Below the pieces are notes generated by a model, which ran no database searches, was not told the origin of the DNA, and worked only from the letters and a program-made list of their open reading frames with translations. Of a stretch of DNA of 64,000 nt, positions 42,160 to 50,469 are shown one piece after another. Positions within the stretch are counted from its first letter, which is position 1; every line of letters starts with the position of its first letter. A program made the translations under genes and the position numbers. Source of the stretch: Bradyrhizobium sp. (GTDB lineage Bacteria; Pseudomonadota; Alphaproteobacteria; Rhizobiales; Xanthobacteraceae); the NCBI RefSeq assembly GCF_004799445.1, contig NZ_SSNA01000100.1, positions 1-64,000 on the forward strand, in the 5' to 3' direction.

Positions 42160-43785
42160 ATGGAAACGTTGATGCTTCCGTTCTCGCCACGCTTCATCGT
42201 GCTGACGATATGTGCCGTCGTCACGGCGTTGCTTCTCGGCCTCGGGATCGTCGACCACAAGGCGTTCGATCTGGTTCTCATTCCGCTGGTGATTTTCGGC
42301 GCGCTTACCTTGCTCGGCATTCGCGATCTCACGCAAAAGAGTCACGCGGTCCTGCGCAATTATCCGATCTCGGCGCATCTGCGGTTCCTGCTGGAAGAAA
42401 TCAGGCCGGAGATGCGCCAGTATTTCTTCGAGAGCGAGAAGGACGGCATGCCGTTTTCCCGCGACACCCGCGCGGTGATCTATCAGCGCGCGAAGATGGC
42501 GCTCGACAAGCGGCCCTTCGGCACCCAGGAGGACGTCTATCGCGAGGGCTACGAATGGATTCATCATTCGGTGGCGCCAAAGGTTCGCGCCGACGAGAAG
42601 TTTCGCATCACCATCGGCGGCCCGGATTGCACCAGGCCGTATTCGGCTTCGGTGTTCAATATCTCGGCCATGAGCTTTGGCGCGCTCAGTCCGAACGCGG
42701 TGCGCGCGCTGAACGCCGGCGCCAGGAAGGGCGGTTTTGCGCATGATACCGGCGAGGGCGGCTTCAGCCCGTATCACCGCGAGAATGGCGGTGACATCAT
42801 CTGGGAAATCGGCTCCGGCTATTTCGGTTGCCGCAACCATGACGGCAGCTTCAATCCGGAGGAATTCGCCCGCGTCGCCGCGGATGACCAGATCAAGATG
42901 GTCGAACTCAAGGTCAGCCAGGGCGCCAAGCCCGGCCATGGCGGCGTGTTGCCGGCGGCCAAGGTCTCGGAAGAGATATCCAGGATCAGGGGCGTGGCGA
43001 TGGGCGAGGATTGCATCTCGCCCGCCTATCACCGGGCATTTTCGACTCCGCTGGAGATGATGGCCTTCATCGGCGAGATGCGGCGGCTGTCCGGCGGCAA
43101 GCCGGCCGGGTTCAAGCTTTGCATTGGCCATCCCTGGGAATTCCTCGCGATCTGCAAGGCGATGATCCAGACCGGAATCTATCCCGACTTCATCGTGGTC
43201 GACGGCAACGAGGGCGGCACCGGTGCTGCGCCGCTCGAATTCATGGACCATATGGGCATGCCGATGCGCGAGGGCGTCAATTTCGTCCACAATGCGCTGA
43301 TCGGCATCAATGCGCGGGATCGCATCCGCATCGGCGCCGCCGGAAAGATCGCGACCGCCTTCGACATGGCGCGCGCGATGGCGATCGGCGCCGACTGGTG
43401 CAATTCGGCGCGCGGCTTCATGTTCGCTCTGGGCTGTATCCAGTCGCTGAGCTGCCACACCGACCGATGTCCGACCGGCGTGACGACGCAGGATCCGTCG
43501 CGCAATCGCGCGCTGGTGGTGCCGCACAAGATCGAGCGGGTTTACAATTATCACCACGCCACCCTGCACGCGCTGGCGGAACTGCTCGCCGCCGCGGGGC
43601 TGGAGCATCCGCAGCAATTGCGGCCGATCCATTTCTCGCAGCGGACGTCCACGACCGAGGTCAGGACATTCGCCAAGCTCTATCCGTCGCTGCGGTCGGG
43701 CGAACTGATCGACGGCACCAGCGATCCGCGCTTCCGCGAAGCATGGGCCATGGCGAGGGCAGAGACGTTCGCGGCGGCGGGGTGA
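42160..43785 (+). CDS. Membrane-anchored FMN-binding glutamate synthase family protein
   Basis: A 541-residue protein with two N-terminal transmembrane helices (FIVLTICAVVTALLLGLGI, FDLVLIPLVIFGALTLLGI). A GltS FMN-barrel follows: SMSFGALSPNAVRALNAGA, DTGEGGFSPYH, KVSQGAKPGHGGVLPAAKV and VVDGNEGGTGAAPLEF. A Cys cluster SLSCHTDRCPTGV resembles the 3Fe-4S site of glutamate synthase. The glutaminase domain is missing, so it is not a classical GOGAT; the reaction of these stand-alone proteins is unknown. Confidence 0.88.
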   Translation: METLMLPFSPRFIVLTICAVVTALLLGLGIVDHKAFDLVLIPLVIFGALTLLGIRDLTQKSHAVLRNYPISAHLRFLLEEIRPEMRQYFFESEKDGMPFSRDTRAVIYQRAKMALDKRPFGTQEDVYREGYEWIHHSVAPKVRADEKFRITIGGPDCTRPYSASVFNISAMSFGALSPNAVRALNAGARKGGFAHDTGEGGFSPYHRENGGDIIWEIGSGYFGCRNHDGSFNPEEFARVAADDQIKMVELKVSQGAKPGHGGVLPAAKVSEEISRIRGVAMGEDCISPAYHRAFSTPLEMMAFIGEMRRLSGGKPAGFKLCIGHPWEFLAICKAMIQTGIYPDFIVVDGNEGGTGAAPLEFMDHMGMPMREGVNFVHNALIGINARDRIRIGAAGKIATAFDMARAMAIGADWCNSARGFMFALGCIQSLSCHTDRCPTGVTTQDPSRNRALVVPHKIERVYNYHHATLHALAELLAAAGLEHPQQLRPIHFSQRTSTTEVRTFAKLYPSLRSGELIDGTSDPRFREAWAMARAETFAAAG

Positions 43786-43809
43786 GGCAAGGCCGCCGCA
43801 ATCTTTCCG

Positions 43810-44160
43810 TCAGAGATTGATGCTGAATTTGGAAAGAACCCAAGCCGTGATGAAGTAGAGCGCCATCGTCAGGATGCAACTTGCCGCCATGCTCGGCCAG
43901 AAGCCGACGCCGGCACGCAGCATAGCGGGTAGGGCCAGAAACATCGGCAGCGATGGCAGGACGTACCAGAACGTCGATTCCGCGTGACTGGCGATCCGCT
44001 CGATGTCGCCGGTGTCACGCCAGAGCCAAAGAATTCCGAGCAGAGACACCAAGGGCAACGAGACGATCAGCGCCCCGAGCGCCGGGCTGCGCTTTGCAAT
44101 TTCCGATACCGCCGCAATGATGATACCCGACAAAACACATTTGATGACGAAATACAGCAT
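43810..44160 (-). CDS. DUF3147-type small membrane protein
   Basis: A 116-residue protein that is almost entirely four hydrophobic helices, beginning MLYFVIKCVLSGIIIAAVSE and containing SLPLVSLLGILWLWRDTGD. This matches the DUF3147 family of unknown function. The ATG at 44160 follows GGGCGGG. It lies 84 bases after the ABC ATPase gene on the same strand. Confidence 0.75.
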   Translation of the reverse strand: MLYFVIKCVLSGIIIAAVSEIAKRSPALGALIVSLPLVSLLGILWLWRDTGDIERIASHAESTFWYVLPSLPMFLALPAMLRAGVGFWPSMAASCILTMALYFITAWVLSKFSINL

Positions 44161-44243
44161 GTTACCCGCCCAGCCGACCTTACGCGAACTACGGTGCAAC
44201 ACCAGAAGGCTCAGCCCGGCGCTGCGAACGCCTCGCCCAGCCG

Positions 44244-45554
44244 CTAGTGCGGGTTTTCCAGGCTGAAGGTTTCCGACTGTTCGTCATAGGCAAACAGCTC
44301 GGCATAGCGCGCCCACGACACGATGGTCTTGAGCGTCTCATCCGCCTGATCTTCCGCCATATAGTCCTCGAGTTCGTTGCGGAAGCGCGCCGCTGGCGCG
44401 GTGTGCGATGGCCGCTCGTCAAGCACCCGGCGGATCAAACCCATGACCGGGACATAATTGATGAGATGTTCGGCGAACAGCCGCTTGCGCGCATCGGTTT
44501 CGAGGTTGGCGAAGCGTTTGCCGGCATCCGTCAGCATCAGATCGCCCTCGCTCAACTGGGCGAACCTCAGCAATTGCAGGGATTCGCCGAGGTGGAAGAT
44601 ATCGTCGGCCTCGAGCTGCAGGTGGCCCGCGAGGACCGGCAAATCTGCGTGCCCGTTATAGGGCGGCCCCGCCAACGTCTCGAGCAGACCCGACAGCACG
44701 TTGGACGAAACGTGGTTGAGGATCATGCCGACGCCGGTGCCCTGGATGCCCTCGATCGCAGGCGTTTTGGTTTCCGGACGCTGCGTCATGCGGGCATAGA
44801 TGCTGTCGACGAGTTGCCGGAATGTCGGGTCAAGACGGTTGCGCGGGTGCGGCAGGTCGATCTTGATCTCAGCGGCAACGCGGCCGGGATTGGATGAAAA
44901 CACCAGGATGCGGTCGCACATCAGAACCGCCTCCTCGATGTTGTGGGTCACCATCAGCACCGATTTGATCGGCAACCGGCCTTCGACCCACAGATCGATC
45001 AGGTCGGTACGCAAGGTCTCGGCGGTCAGCACGTCCAGCGCCGAAAACGGTTCGTCCATCAGGAGCAGGTCGGGATGCACGACCAGCGCGCGGGCGAAGC
45101 CGACGCGCTGGCGCATCCCGCCGGACAGCTCTTTGGGATAAGCGGACTCAAATCCGTCGAGACCGATCAGATCGATCGCCGCGAGTGCCCGCGTGCGGCG
45201 TTCGGCGCTTTCGACGCCGAGCGCTTCCAAACCCAGTTCGACGTTCTGCAGCACCGTCAGCCACGGAAACAGCGCGAAGGATTGAAACACCATGGAGACG
45301 CCGTTCGGCGGTCCTGCGATTGTCTCGCCACGGCATTTGGCATTGCCTGAGGACGGCGCGATCAGGCCGGCGATGATGCGCAGCAGCGTCGATTTTCCCG
45401 ATCCGGACCGGCCGAGCAGACCGACGATTTCGCCGGAATGGATCGTCAGGTCGACGTTTTCGAGGACCAGCAGTTCCTCGCCGCTGCCCTTCGGAAACGA
45501 CCGGCAGACGCCGCGGATGTCGAGCAGGTTGGCCTGGTTGGCAAGATCGAGCAT
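44244..45554 (-). CDS. ABC transporter ATP-binding protein with C-terminal AAA-associated domain
   Basis: A 436-residue ATPase. Residues 1-250 form a SsuB/NrtD-like domain with Walker A GRSGSGKST, LSGGMRQR, LLLMDEPFSALD and VTHN. The extra 180-residue C-terminal domain (GVGMILNHVSSNVLSGLLETLAG... KRLFAEHLINYVPVMGLIRRVLDERP) is the AAA-associated type found in this importer class, probably regulatory. It is partnered by the fused permease at 45635. No binding protein is encoded in the neighbourhood. Confidence 0.9.
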   Translation of the reverse strand: MLDLANQANLLDIRGVCRSFPKGSGEELLVLENVDLTIHSGEIVGLLGRSGSGKSTLLRIIAGLIAPSSGNAKCRGETIAGPPNGVSMVFQSFALFPWLTVLQNVELGLEALGVESAERRTRALAAIDLIGLDGFESAYPKELSGGMRQRVGFARALVVHPDLLLMDEPFSALDVLTAETLRTDLIDLWVEGRLPIKSVLMVTHNIEEAVLMCDRILVFSSNPGRVAAEIKIDLPHPRNRLDPTFRQLVDSIYARMTQRPETKTPAIEGIQGTGVGMILNHVSSNVLSGLLETLAGPPYNGHADLPVLAGHLQLEADDIFHLGESLQLLRFAQLSEGDLMLTDAGKRFANLETDARKRLFAEHLINYVPVMGLIRRVLDERPSHTAPAARFRNELEDYMAEDQADETLKTIVSWARYAELFAYDEQSETFSLENPH

Positions 45555-45569
45555 GGGATTTTCCTTAGA

Positions 45570-45614
45570 GCATGATCCGGAAAAGTGGGAACCGGTTTTC
45601 TGGAAGGATCATGC
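45570..45614. repeat. Intergenic repeat, type E (GCATGATCC hairpin)
   Basis: GCATGATCC at 45570-45578 is the exact reverse complement of GGATCATGC at 45606-45614. AACCGGTTTTC lies between. This small element is dispersed in many Rhizobiales genomes. Here it sits inside the permease-ATPase operon. Confidence 0.9.
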
Positions 45615-45634
45615 GTAAACAATAGAGACGAGAA

Positions 45635-47368
45635 TCAGCCGAGGCGAAGACGGCGCTCGCCGAAGGCGTAGAGCGGTCGCCAGAGCAGCCGGTTGAACAG
45701 CGTTACCAGTATGCACATCACGGCGATGCCGAGCACGACCCGCGGGAAGTCACCGGCTTCCGTCGCATCGGCTATATAGGCACCAAGGCCGCTGGCCGTC
45801 AGATGGGTATCGCCCCAGCTTGCCACTTCCGCAACGATGGAGGCATTCCATGACCCGCCCGAGGCGGTGATCGCCCCGGTGATGTAATAGGGGAAAATGC
45901 CGGGCAGGATGACCTTGACCCACCACCGCCAGCCGCTGAGGTGGAAGCTGCCGGCCGCCTCGCGAAGATCGGTCGGAAACGCGCTGGCGCCGGCGATGAC
46001 GTTGAACAGGATGTACCACTGGGTGCCCAGGATCATCAGCGGGCTGAGCCAGATATTCGGGTCAAGGCTGTAGCGCACGATAATCACCACGAACACCGGG
46101 AATGCGAGATTGGCGGGGAACGCGGCCAGGAACTGCGCCAGCGGCTGGATGCGCTCGGCCAGCTTTGGCCTTAGCCCGATCCAGACGCCGACGGGGACCC
46201 ATATCAGTGAGGCCAGCGTAATCAGCACGATGACGCGCGCCAGCGTGATAAAACCATAGCCCAACGCGGCGAGGACGTCCGACGGGGTCAGCGTCGCCGA
46301 GAGATATCGATAGGCCCTCCAGGCGGCGTAGCCGGTGCTGGCGAGAATGAGGGCGAGCCACACGGCATCGATCACGCGTGACGGCGGGCCGCGTTTGACG
46401 GGTATCCTCAACTTGCCCGGGATCGCCAGATGCAGGTTCGAAAAGGCTTTGTTCAAGGCGGCAAACGGATAGGTCAGCGCCCGCAAGGCCCGCGTACGGC
46501 GGAACAGATCGAGCATCCACGACGTCGGCTCGGTGGCCGAGGCGGTCTGCTCGAACCGGAACTTGTCGGCCCAGGCCACCACCGGGCGAAACAACAGCTG
46601 GTCGTAGGCGATGATCACCAGCAGCATGGTCAGGATGGCGTAGCCGATCGCGGGCAGGTTCTGCTTTTGAATGCCGAGCGCGACGTAGGAGCCGATGCCG
46701 GGCAGCGTCACCGTGGTATTGCCGACCGTGATCGCCTCCGACGCCACCACGAAGAACCAGCCGCCGGACATCGACATCATCGTGTTCCAGATCAGGCCCG
46801 GCATGGCGAACGGCACGTCAAGCCGCCAGAAGCGCTGCCATCCGCTCAGATGGAAACTCTGCGAGGCTTCTTCCAGATCCTTCGGCACGTTGCGGATCGA
46901 CTGGTACATGCTGAAAGTCATGTTCCAGGCCTGGCTGGTGAAGATCGCGAACACGCAGGCGAGTTCGGCGCCCAACACCTCGCCGGGGAAGAGATTCAGG
47001 AAGAAGACCACCGTGAAGGTCAGAAAGCCGAGGATCGGCACCGATTGCAGGATGTCGAGCAGCGGGATCAGCACCATCTCGGCCCGCCGGCTCTTGGCGG
47101 CCAGCGCAGCGTAGATGAAGGTGAAAATGATCGAGCAGACGATAGCCAGCAGCATCCGCATCGTCGTTCGCAACGCATAGGCCGGCAGGTTGGTCGGATC
47201 GAGCGACACCGGAGAAACGTCAAGCGCGGACAAGGGCAGCGTGGTCTGCTCGCCGCCATAGACGATCAGCACCATCGCGCCGATCACGAGAATCAGCGCG
47301 ACGGCATCCCAGATGTTGGGCCGCAGCGCCTGCCCCAGTCTTGGCGTCAGAATATCGTCAAGCGTCAT
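45635..47368 (-). CDS. ABC transporter permease, two permease domains fused in one chain
   Basis: A 577-residue protein made of two SsuC-like permease domains, about residues 10-275 and 335-575. Each has its own ATPase-coupling loop: EEASQSFHLSGWQRFWRLDVP in the first and REAAGSFHLSGWRWWVKVILP in the second. The two loops match at many positions, which shows internal duplication and fusion. A soluble linker with Arg/Lys-rich stretches joins them. One chain would supply both membrane halves of the importer with the ATPase at 44244. Confidence 0.92.
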   Translation of the reverse strand: MTLDDILTPRLGQALRPNIWDAVALILVIGAMVLIVYGGEQTTLPLSALDVSPVSLDPTNLPAYALRTTMRMLLAIVCSIIFTFIYAALAAKSRRAEMVLIPLLDILQSVPILGFLTFTVVFFLNLFPGEVLGAELACVFAIFTSQAWNMTFSMYQSIRNVPKDLEEASQSFHLSGWQRFWRLDVPFAMPGLIWNTMMSMSGGWFFVVASEAITVGNTTVTLPGIGSYVALGIQKQNLPAIGYAILTMLLVIIAYDQLLFRPVVAWADKFRFEQTASATEPTSWMLDLFRRTRALRALTYPFAALNKAFSNLHLAIPGKLRIPVKRGPPSRVIDAVWLALILASTGYAAWRAYRYLSATLTPSDVLAALGYGFITLARVIVLITLASLIWVPVGVWIGLRPKLAERIQPLAQFLAAFPANLAFPVFVVIIVRYSLDPNIWLSPLMILGTQWYILFNVIAGASAFPTDLREAAGSFHLSGWRWWVKVILPGIFPYYITGAITASGGSWNASIVAEVASWGDTHLTASGLGAYIADATEAGDFPRVVLGIAVMCILVTLFNRLLWRPLYAFGERRLRLG

Positions 47369-47400
47369 GCGTGCCGCCTTGTCTCGAACCCGCTGCGCGA

Positions 47401-47535
47401 CCGGCCTTTGGAAGATCGAGACCTGTCCCCGATCCTGATATTGATAGGCGGGATTTGTGATGAGTTTATAGCCGATGGAGAGCGTGAAAGGCGCAGTGGA
47501 TTCCGAAAGAGCGAGGGAAGGCTGGATTTCATTTC
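47401..47535 (-). pseudogene. Remnant of a porin C-terminus
   Basis: Between the permease start and the porin gene, the minus strand encodes a stretch containing GYKLITNPAYQYQDRGQVSIF. This parallels DYQLIINPAYNRDRGPVSVL at the end of the porin gene at 47663. The fragment has no start and runs into a TGA upstream. It looks like the last strands of a second OprB-like porin copy that has otherwise been lost. Confidence 0.65.
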
Positions 47536-47570
47536 AGAGGTTGAAGGCGGATGGAACCAGCACGCTAGAC

Positions 47571-47665
47571 CCCCGTTTCGATTGAATCGAAACGGGGCTC
47601 CGGATTCTTGATTTGACGCGTTTTCTTGACGCGAACCGGTCTCCACTTCGCTCGAAAACGTTTTA
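47571..47665. repeat. Intergenic repeat, type F, with a 27-base perfect hairpin
   Basis: CCCCGTTTCGATT (47571-47583) pairs perfectly with AATCGAAACGGGG (47585-47597) around one G. A tail with AACCGGTCTCCACTTCGCTC follows, a sequence type that recurs in Bradyrhizobium intergenic regions. It ends at the porin stop codon and may act in its 3' UTR. Confidence 0.85.
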
Positions 47666-49759
47666 GTATTGCGTGTGGACCCGGAGGCCGAGCACCGAGA
47701 CCGGGCCGCGGTCGCGATTGTAGGCCGGATTGATGATGAGCTGATAGTCCAGTGTGACCTTCGCAGCAAACACTGGAAAGCTATAGTAGGTCTCGAGGAT
47801 CTCCTCGTTGCCGGGATGAGGTAGCATACCGTCGCCGACCAGAATGCCGAGCCCGCCGGCATTGAGGAAGGCTTGGTGCACGTTGGAAATGCCGTTGACG
47901 ACGCCGGCGATGCCGAACGTGTCGTCATCCCGCCCCCATTGCTTTCCCGACACCGAGAGCCCGGCAGCGATGGTGCGGTCAACGTCGGTGAATTCATAGG
48001 GTTCTTTATCGCCATCCGCCAAACCGGCGCGGGCGAAGAAGCCGACATTGGGAATCAGTTGCTGCTCGAGGTTCATGCTGACGCCGCCGCGGCTCTGGTA
48101 TTGCCGAACGGCCGCGATATTGGCAGGTCCTCCGGTCAGCGCGGCGAACTGGATGGCGTCCTCGAAGCTCCCCATCCGGCCCCGCGTCAGAAAGCCGGTG
48201 ACCGCCAGCTTGCCGGGCTGATCTCCGATGGAATATCGCCGCTCGATTTCACCGACCCACTGGAACTGACTGAACGTCGGATCGAGCGCCGTTTGATTGG
48301 GCGCAATTGAAAGATCGAACAGGCCGGCGCGCAGGGTCCACGGCCCCTGGTACCATTCCGCGGCGGCGCCGACCGTATAGGCCCAGGCATCCGCCGCGTA
48401 ATCGAACGTGCCGGTGTCGGCAATGGTCCAGTTCATGAAATCGCTGCGCGGGTCGTGGGCGTACTTGTTGGTATCGAAGATATCGACCACGGCGAATTTT
48501 CCGACCGTGAACACCAGCCGGTCCGAGGTTTGCGATCCGGAGAACTGGTTGAGCCCGGCATCGACCTTCTGGACGTCGCCGCCGAGATCGATAGTCTGTC
48601 GTACGAACGCCCGTTGCAGGCGCGTATAGGGAAAATCCGCGCCGACCTTGTAGGCTTCGCCACTCGGGAATCCGGCCACGCCGACCGATCCGCTAAGACC
48701 AAAACCCTGATCGATTTCCGGATTGATCCAGGCTTCGGCGCCCTGCCAGAGCCGGACGCCGGCATACAACGTCGCGTCGGCGGTCTCGCGGGCAGTGTTC
48801 GGCGTCAGGCTGTTCGTGCCGCTGTAGGGAGCGCGAAAGGGCGGATCATATTGGCCAAGAAAGGTAGCCTGGCCATGGAACGCGAAGCGATCCGTCTCCA
48901 GTGCGGAGGGTCCCTTGATCAGGAAGTCCGGGACCTGCGTGCTATCGCCAATGTGGTAGTTCAGCCCGACCCGGATGCTCTGCATGGTAAGGTCGGAATC
49001 GAAAGTCTGAGCACCCAACGGGAACACCACGCTCTGGTGGCCGAACCCGGTCCAGAGATACTCCGCCTTTGCGGACCAGCTTGCGGTGACCGGAATTTCC
49101 ACGCCGGCGCCGGCCGCCCATCCCAATCGCCATGGTTGCACCAGGTCAACGGCCCCGGGCGTTACGGGGACACCGGCAATCTGGGTGCGCGTCACCTGAT
49201 CGAAGGTCCAGGCCAAGCCGCCGGTGCCGTAGAGCAGGAAATGGTCGAATGCATAGCCGACGCGCGCGCGCAGAGTGCCGGAATAAATCTCGGCCTCGCC
49301 ATAGCTCACCTGGCCGGCGAGCGGAGAACTGACCGTCTGGCTGCCGCGCACGGAGAAGGGGATCACCACATCCGAGTTCGGGAATGAAAGATCGGTCTCG
49401 AACCCGATCATCCAGTGCGACTTGAAGACATGATTGTATCCGCCCTGCAGCCCGGCGACGTAGCTGCCGGTCCCGGCCATGAAATCGAAATGGTAGGGAA
49501 GATCGAACGACCCGTTCAAACCGGGCGCGCCGGGCTGCGTAGCGGACCAGTTCGAGGAGCCCGTGGTTACGCCGACATGGGCGCCGATATACCAGCCGTT
49601 CCAGTCATAGCCGTTCGCGGCCGGCGCCTGCGGGGCGCTCGTGACATAGGCGACCGGCGCCTTGACCGGAAGGTTCGGGGGTACGTCGCCCGCCATCGCA
49701 GCGGACCACGTTGCCAGCACCACGCCGGTGCCACCTCCGAATTTGCAAATCCCCTTCAT
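47663..49759 (-). CDS. Two-barrel outer-membrane protein: Omp25-like barrel fused to OprB-like porin
   Basis: A 698-residue exported protein. A signal region (VVLATWSAAMAGD) is followed by an Omp25-type barrel at about residues 50-275. That barrel starts YDWNGWYIGAHVGVTTG, contains RARVGYAFDHFLLYGTGGLAW and closes GLNYHIGDST. From about residue 285 an OprB-like carbohydrate-porin domain runs to the end (FAFHGQATFLGQYDPPF, GAEAWINPEIDQGFGLSG, final HTQY). Either part would be a full protein by itself. The start at 49759 has GGGA near it; the hairpin at 49779 and Fur-type palindrome at 49840 lie just upstream. The cargo is unknown; a metal-linked role is possible from the operator. Confidence 0.88.
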   Translation of the reverse strand: MKGICKFGGGTGVVLATWSAAMAGDVPPNLPVKAPVAYVTSAPQAPAANGYDWNGWYIGAHVGVTTGSSNWSATQPGAPGLNGSFDLPYHFDFMAGTGSYVAGLQGGYNHVFKSHWMIGFETDLSFPNSDVVIPFSVRGSQTVSSPLAGQVSYGEAEIYSGTLRARVGYAFDHFLLYGTGGLAWTFDQVTRTQIAGVPVTPGAVDLVQPWRLGWAAGAGVEIPVTASWSAKAEYLWTGFGHQSVVFPLGAQTFDSDLTMQSIRVGLNYHIGDSTQVPDFLIKGPSALETDRFAFHGQATFLGQYDPPFRAPYSGTNSLTPNTARETADATLYAGVRLWQGAEAWINPEIDQGFGLSGSVGVAGFPSGEAYKVGADFPYTRLQRAFVRQTIDLGGDVQKVDAGLNQFSGSQTSDRLVFTVGKFAVVDIFDTNKYAHDPRSDFMNWTIADTGTFDYAADAWAYTVGAAAEWYQGPWTLRAGLFDLSIAPNQTALDPTFSQFQWVGEIERRYSIGDQPGKLAVTGFLTRGRMGSFEDAIQFAALTGGPANIAAVRQYQSRGGVSMNLEQQLIPNVGFFARAGLADGDKEPYEFTDVDRTIAAGLSVSGKQWGRDDDTFGIAGVVNGISNVHQAFLNAGGLGILVGDGMLPHPGNEEILETYYSFPVFAAKVTLDYQLIINPAYNRDRGPVSVLGLRVHTQY

Positions 49760-49778
49760 CACGCGTCCCATTACCCAC

Positions 49779-49813
49779 AATAAATGCCAGATCAAAAAAA
49801 TCTGGCATTTATT
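49779..49813. promoter_or_regulatory. Perfect 14-bp hairpin in the 5' leader of the two-barrel porin
   Basis: AATAAATGCCAGAT (49779-49792) and its exact complement (49800-49813) enclose a seven-base A/T loop. On the mRNA the hairpin ends about 20 bases before the start codon. In the mRNA sense the U-run is in the loop and no U-tract follows the stem, so it is not a simple terminator. It could stabilise the mRNA or control translation. Confidence 0.65.
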
Positions 49814-49839
49814 CCCAAGTCTTATTGCAACTCAATATT

Positions 49840-49858
49840 ATTGCGACTCATTCGCAAT
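49840..49858. promoter_or_regulatory. Fur/Mur-type palindrome upstream of the two-barrel porin
   Basis: ATTGCGACTCATTCGCAAT has perfect outer arms of seven bases. TTGCAACTCAAT 16 bases further left (49825-49836) resembles its first half, and another TTGCAA follows, so two overlapping sites may exist. Alphaproteobacterial Fur/Mur sites have this TTGCGA-N5-TCGCAA look. It lies about 80 bases before the start codon, suitable for repression by iron or manganese. Confidence 0.55.
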
Positions 49859-50051
49859 TGCAAGTACGTCTCGCTCCCGCTTGTCGTTCCAGGATGGGTC
49901 CGACGCTCCAGCTTGCGGCCAAGACAGTCGGCTCGAGACTGAGACGCTGGCCGGCCATCCGTTGACGCCATTGGCGCTTGAATCCGATGCATGTGCCCAT
50001 CAGGGTGGCCATGCCGAGACTGATCGCGGCCTGATCAATCGATGCGTTCAC
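49848..50051 (-). pseudogene. Truncated mgtC/sapB-like stub
   Basis: From a GTG at 50051 with AGGA eight bases upstream, the first 35 codons read NASIDQAAISLGMATLMGT then GFKRQWRQRMAG. This corresponds to the MgtC pattern of a hydrophobic helix followed by IGLERQWR-like and AGLR-like motifs. After that the frame encodes unrelated sequence and stops at residue 68, without the following helices. A real mgtC domain is about 130 residues or more, so this is a 5' remnant. Confidence 0.55.
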
Positions 50052-50208
50052 GGTGAAATTCCTGCTCGATTTGCGGTGGCGGCCCGGAGCCAGCGATGCT
50101 CCACACCGCTTAAGCCGGCGCGCTCCTGATAAGACAGTTCGAAGACCGTTATGTGAAATCCGGCGCTAGCCCCGCGCCTATCCGGACATGACAGCCGAGC
50201 GCGCCGAC

Positions 50209-50469
50209 TCAAGCGGCAGTCTGGATGATCTGGTCTTGGTAGCTGTCGCCGTCGGGCTCCTCGACGATCCATCGGCATTCGATCCGGTTGGTGCCAGTCA
50301 AGACCCAATGACACACCAGCTTCGGCCGTGGAGACCGGCGCAAACCTGCGGCGCGGCGGCCCCGCCGATTGTCATTGGCATGGGTCGCCTCCGGCCAATG
50401 CGGCACCACCTGCCGCAGCCCGGGACCCCGGAGTCTTGCATCCAGGAATTTTGCGTGTCTTGTGAACAT
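50209..50469 (-). CDS. Small conserved-type protein with a Cys/Trp motif, function unknown
   Basis: An 86-residue basic protein ending in a compact motif KLVCHWVLTGTNRIECRWIVEE, with two Cys and two Trp in a repeated LxCxW pattern. I recall similar endings in small Bradyrhizobium proteins, but no function is known. A strong ribosome site GGAGGTGA lies just before the ATG at 50469, which supports a real gene. The 50470-50747 stretch beyond it contains no gene I can support. Confidence 0.6.
   Translation of the reverse strand: MFTRHAKFLDARLRGPGLRQVVPHWPEATHANDNRRGRRAAGLRRSPRPKLVCHWVLTGTNRIECRWIVEEPDGDSYQDQIIQTAA

Noticed and set aside
42109..43632. 507-residue minus-strand frame opposite the GltS-like gene
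   Set aside because: Shadow frame with Arg/His-rich composition and no motif.
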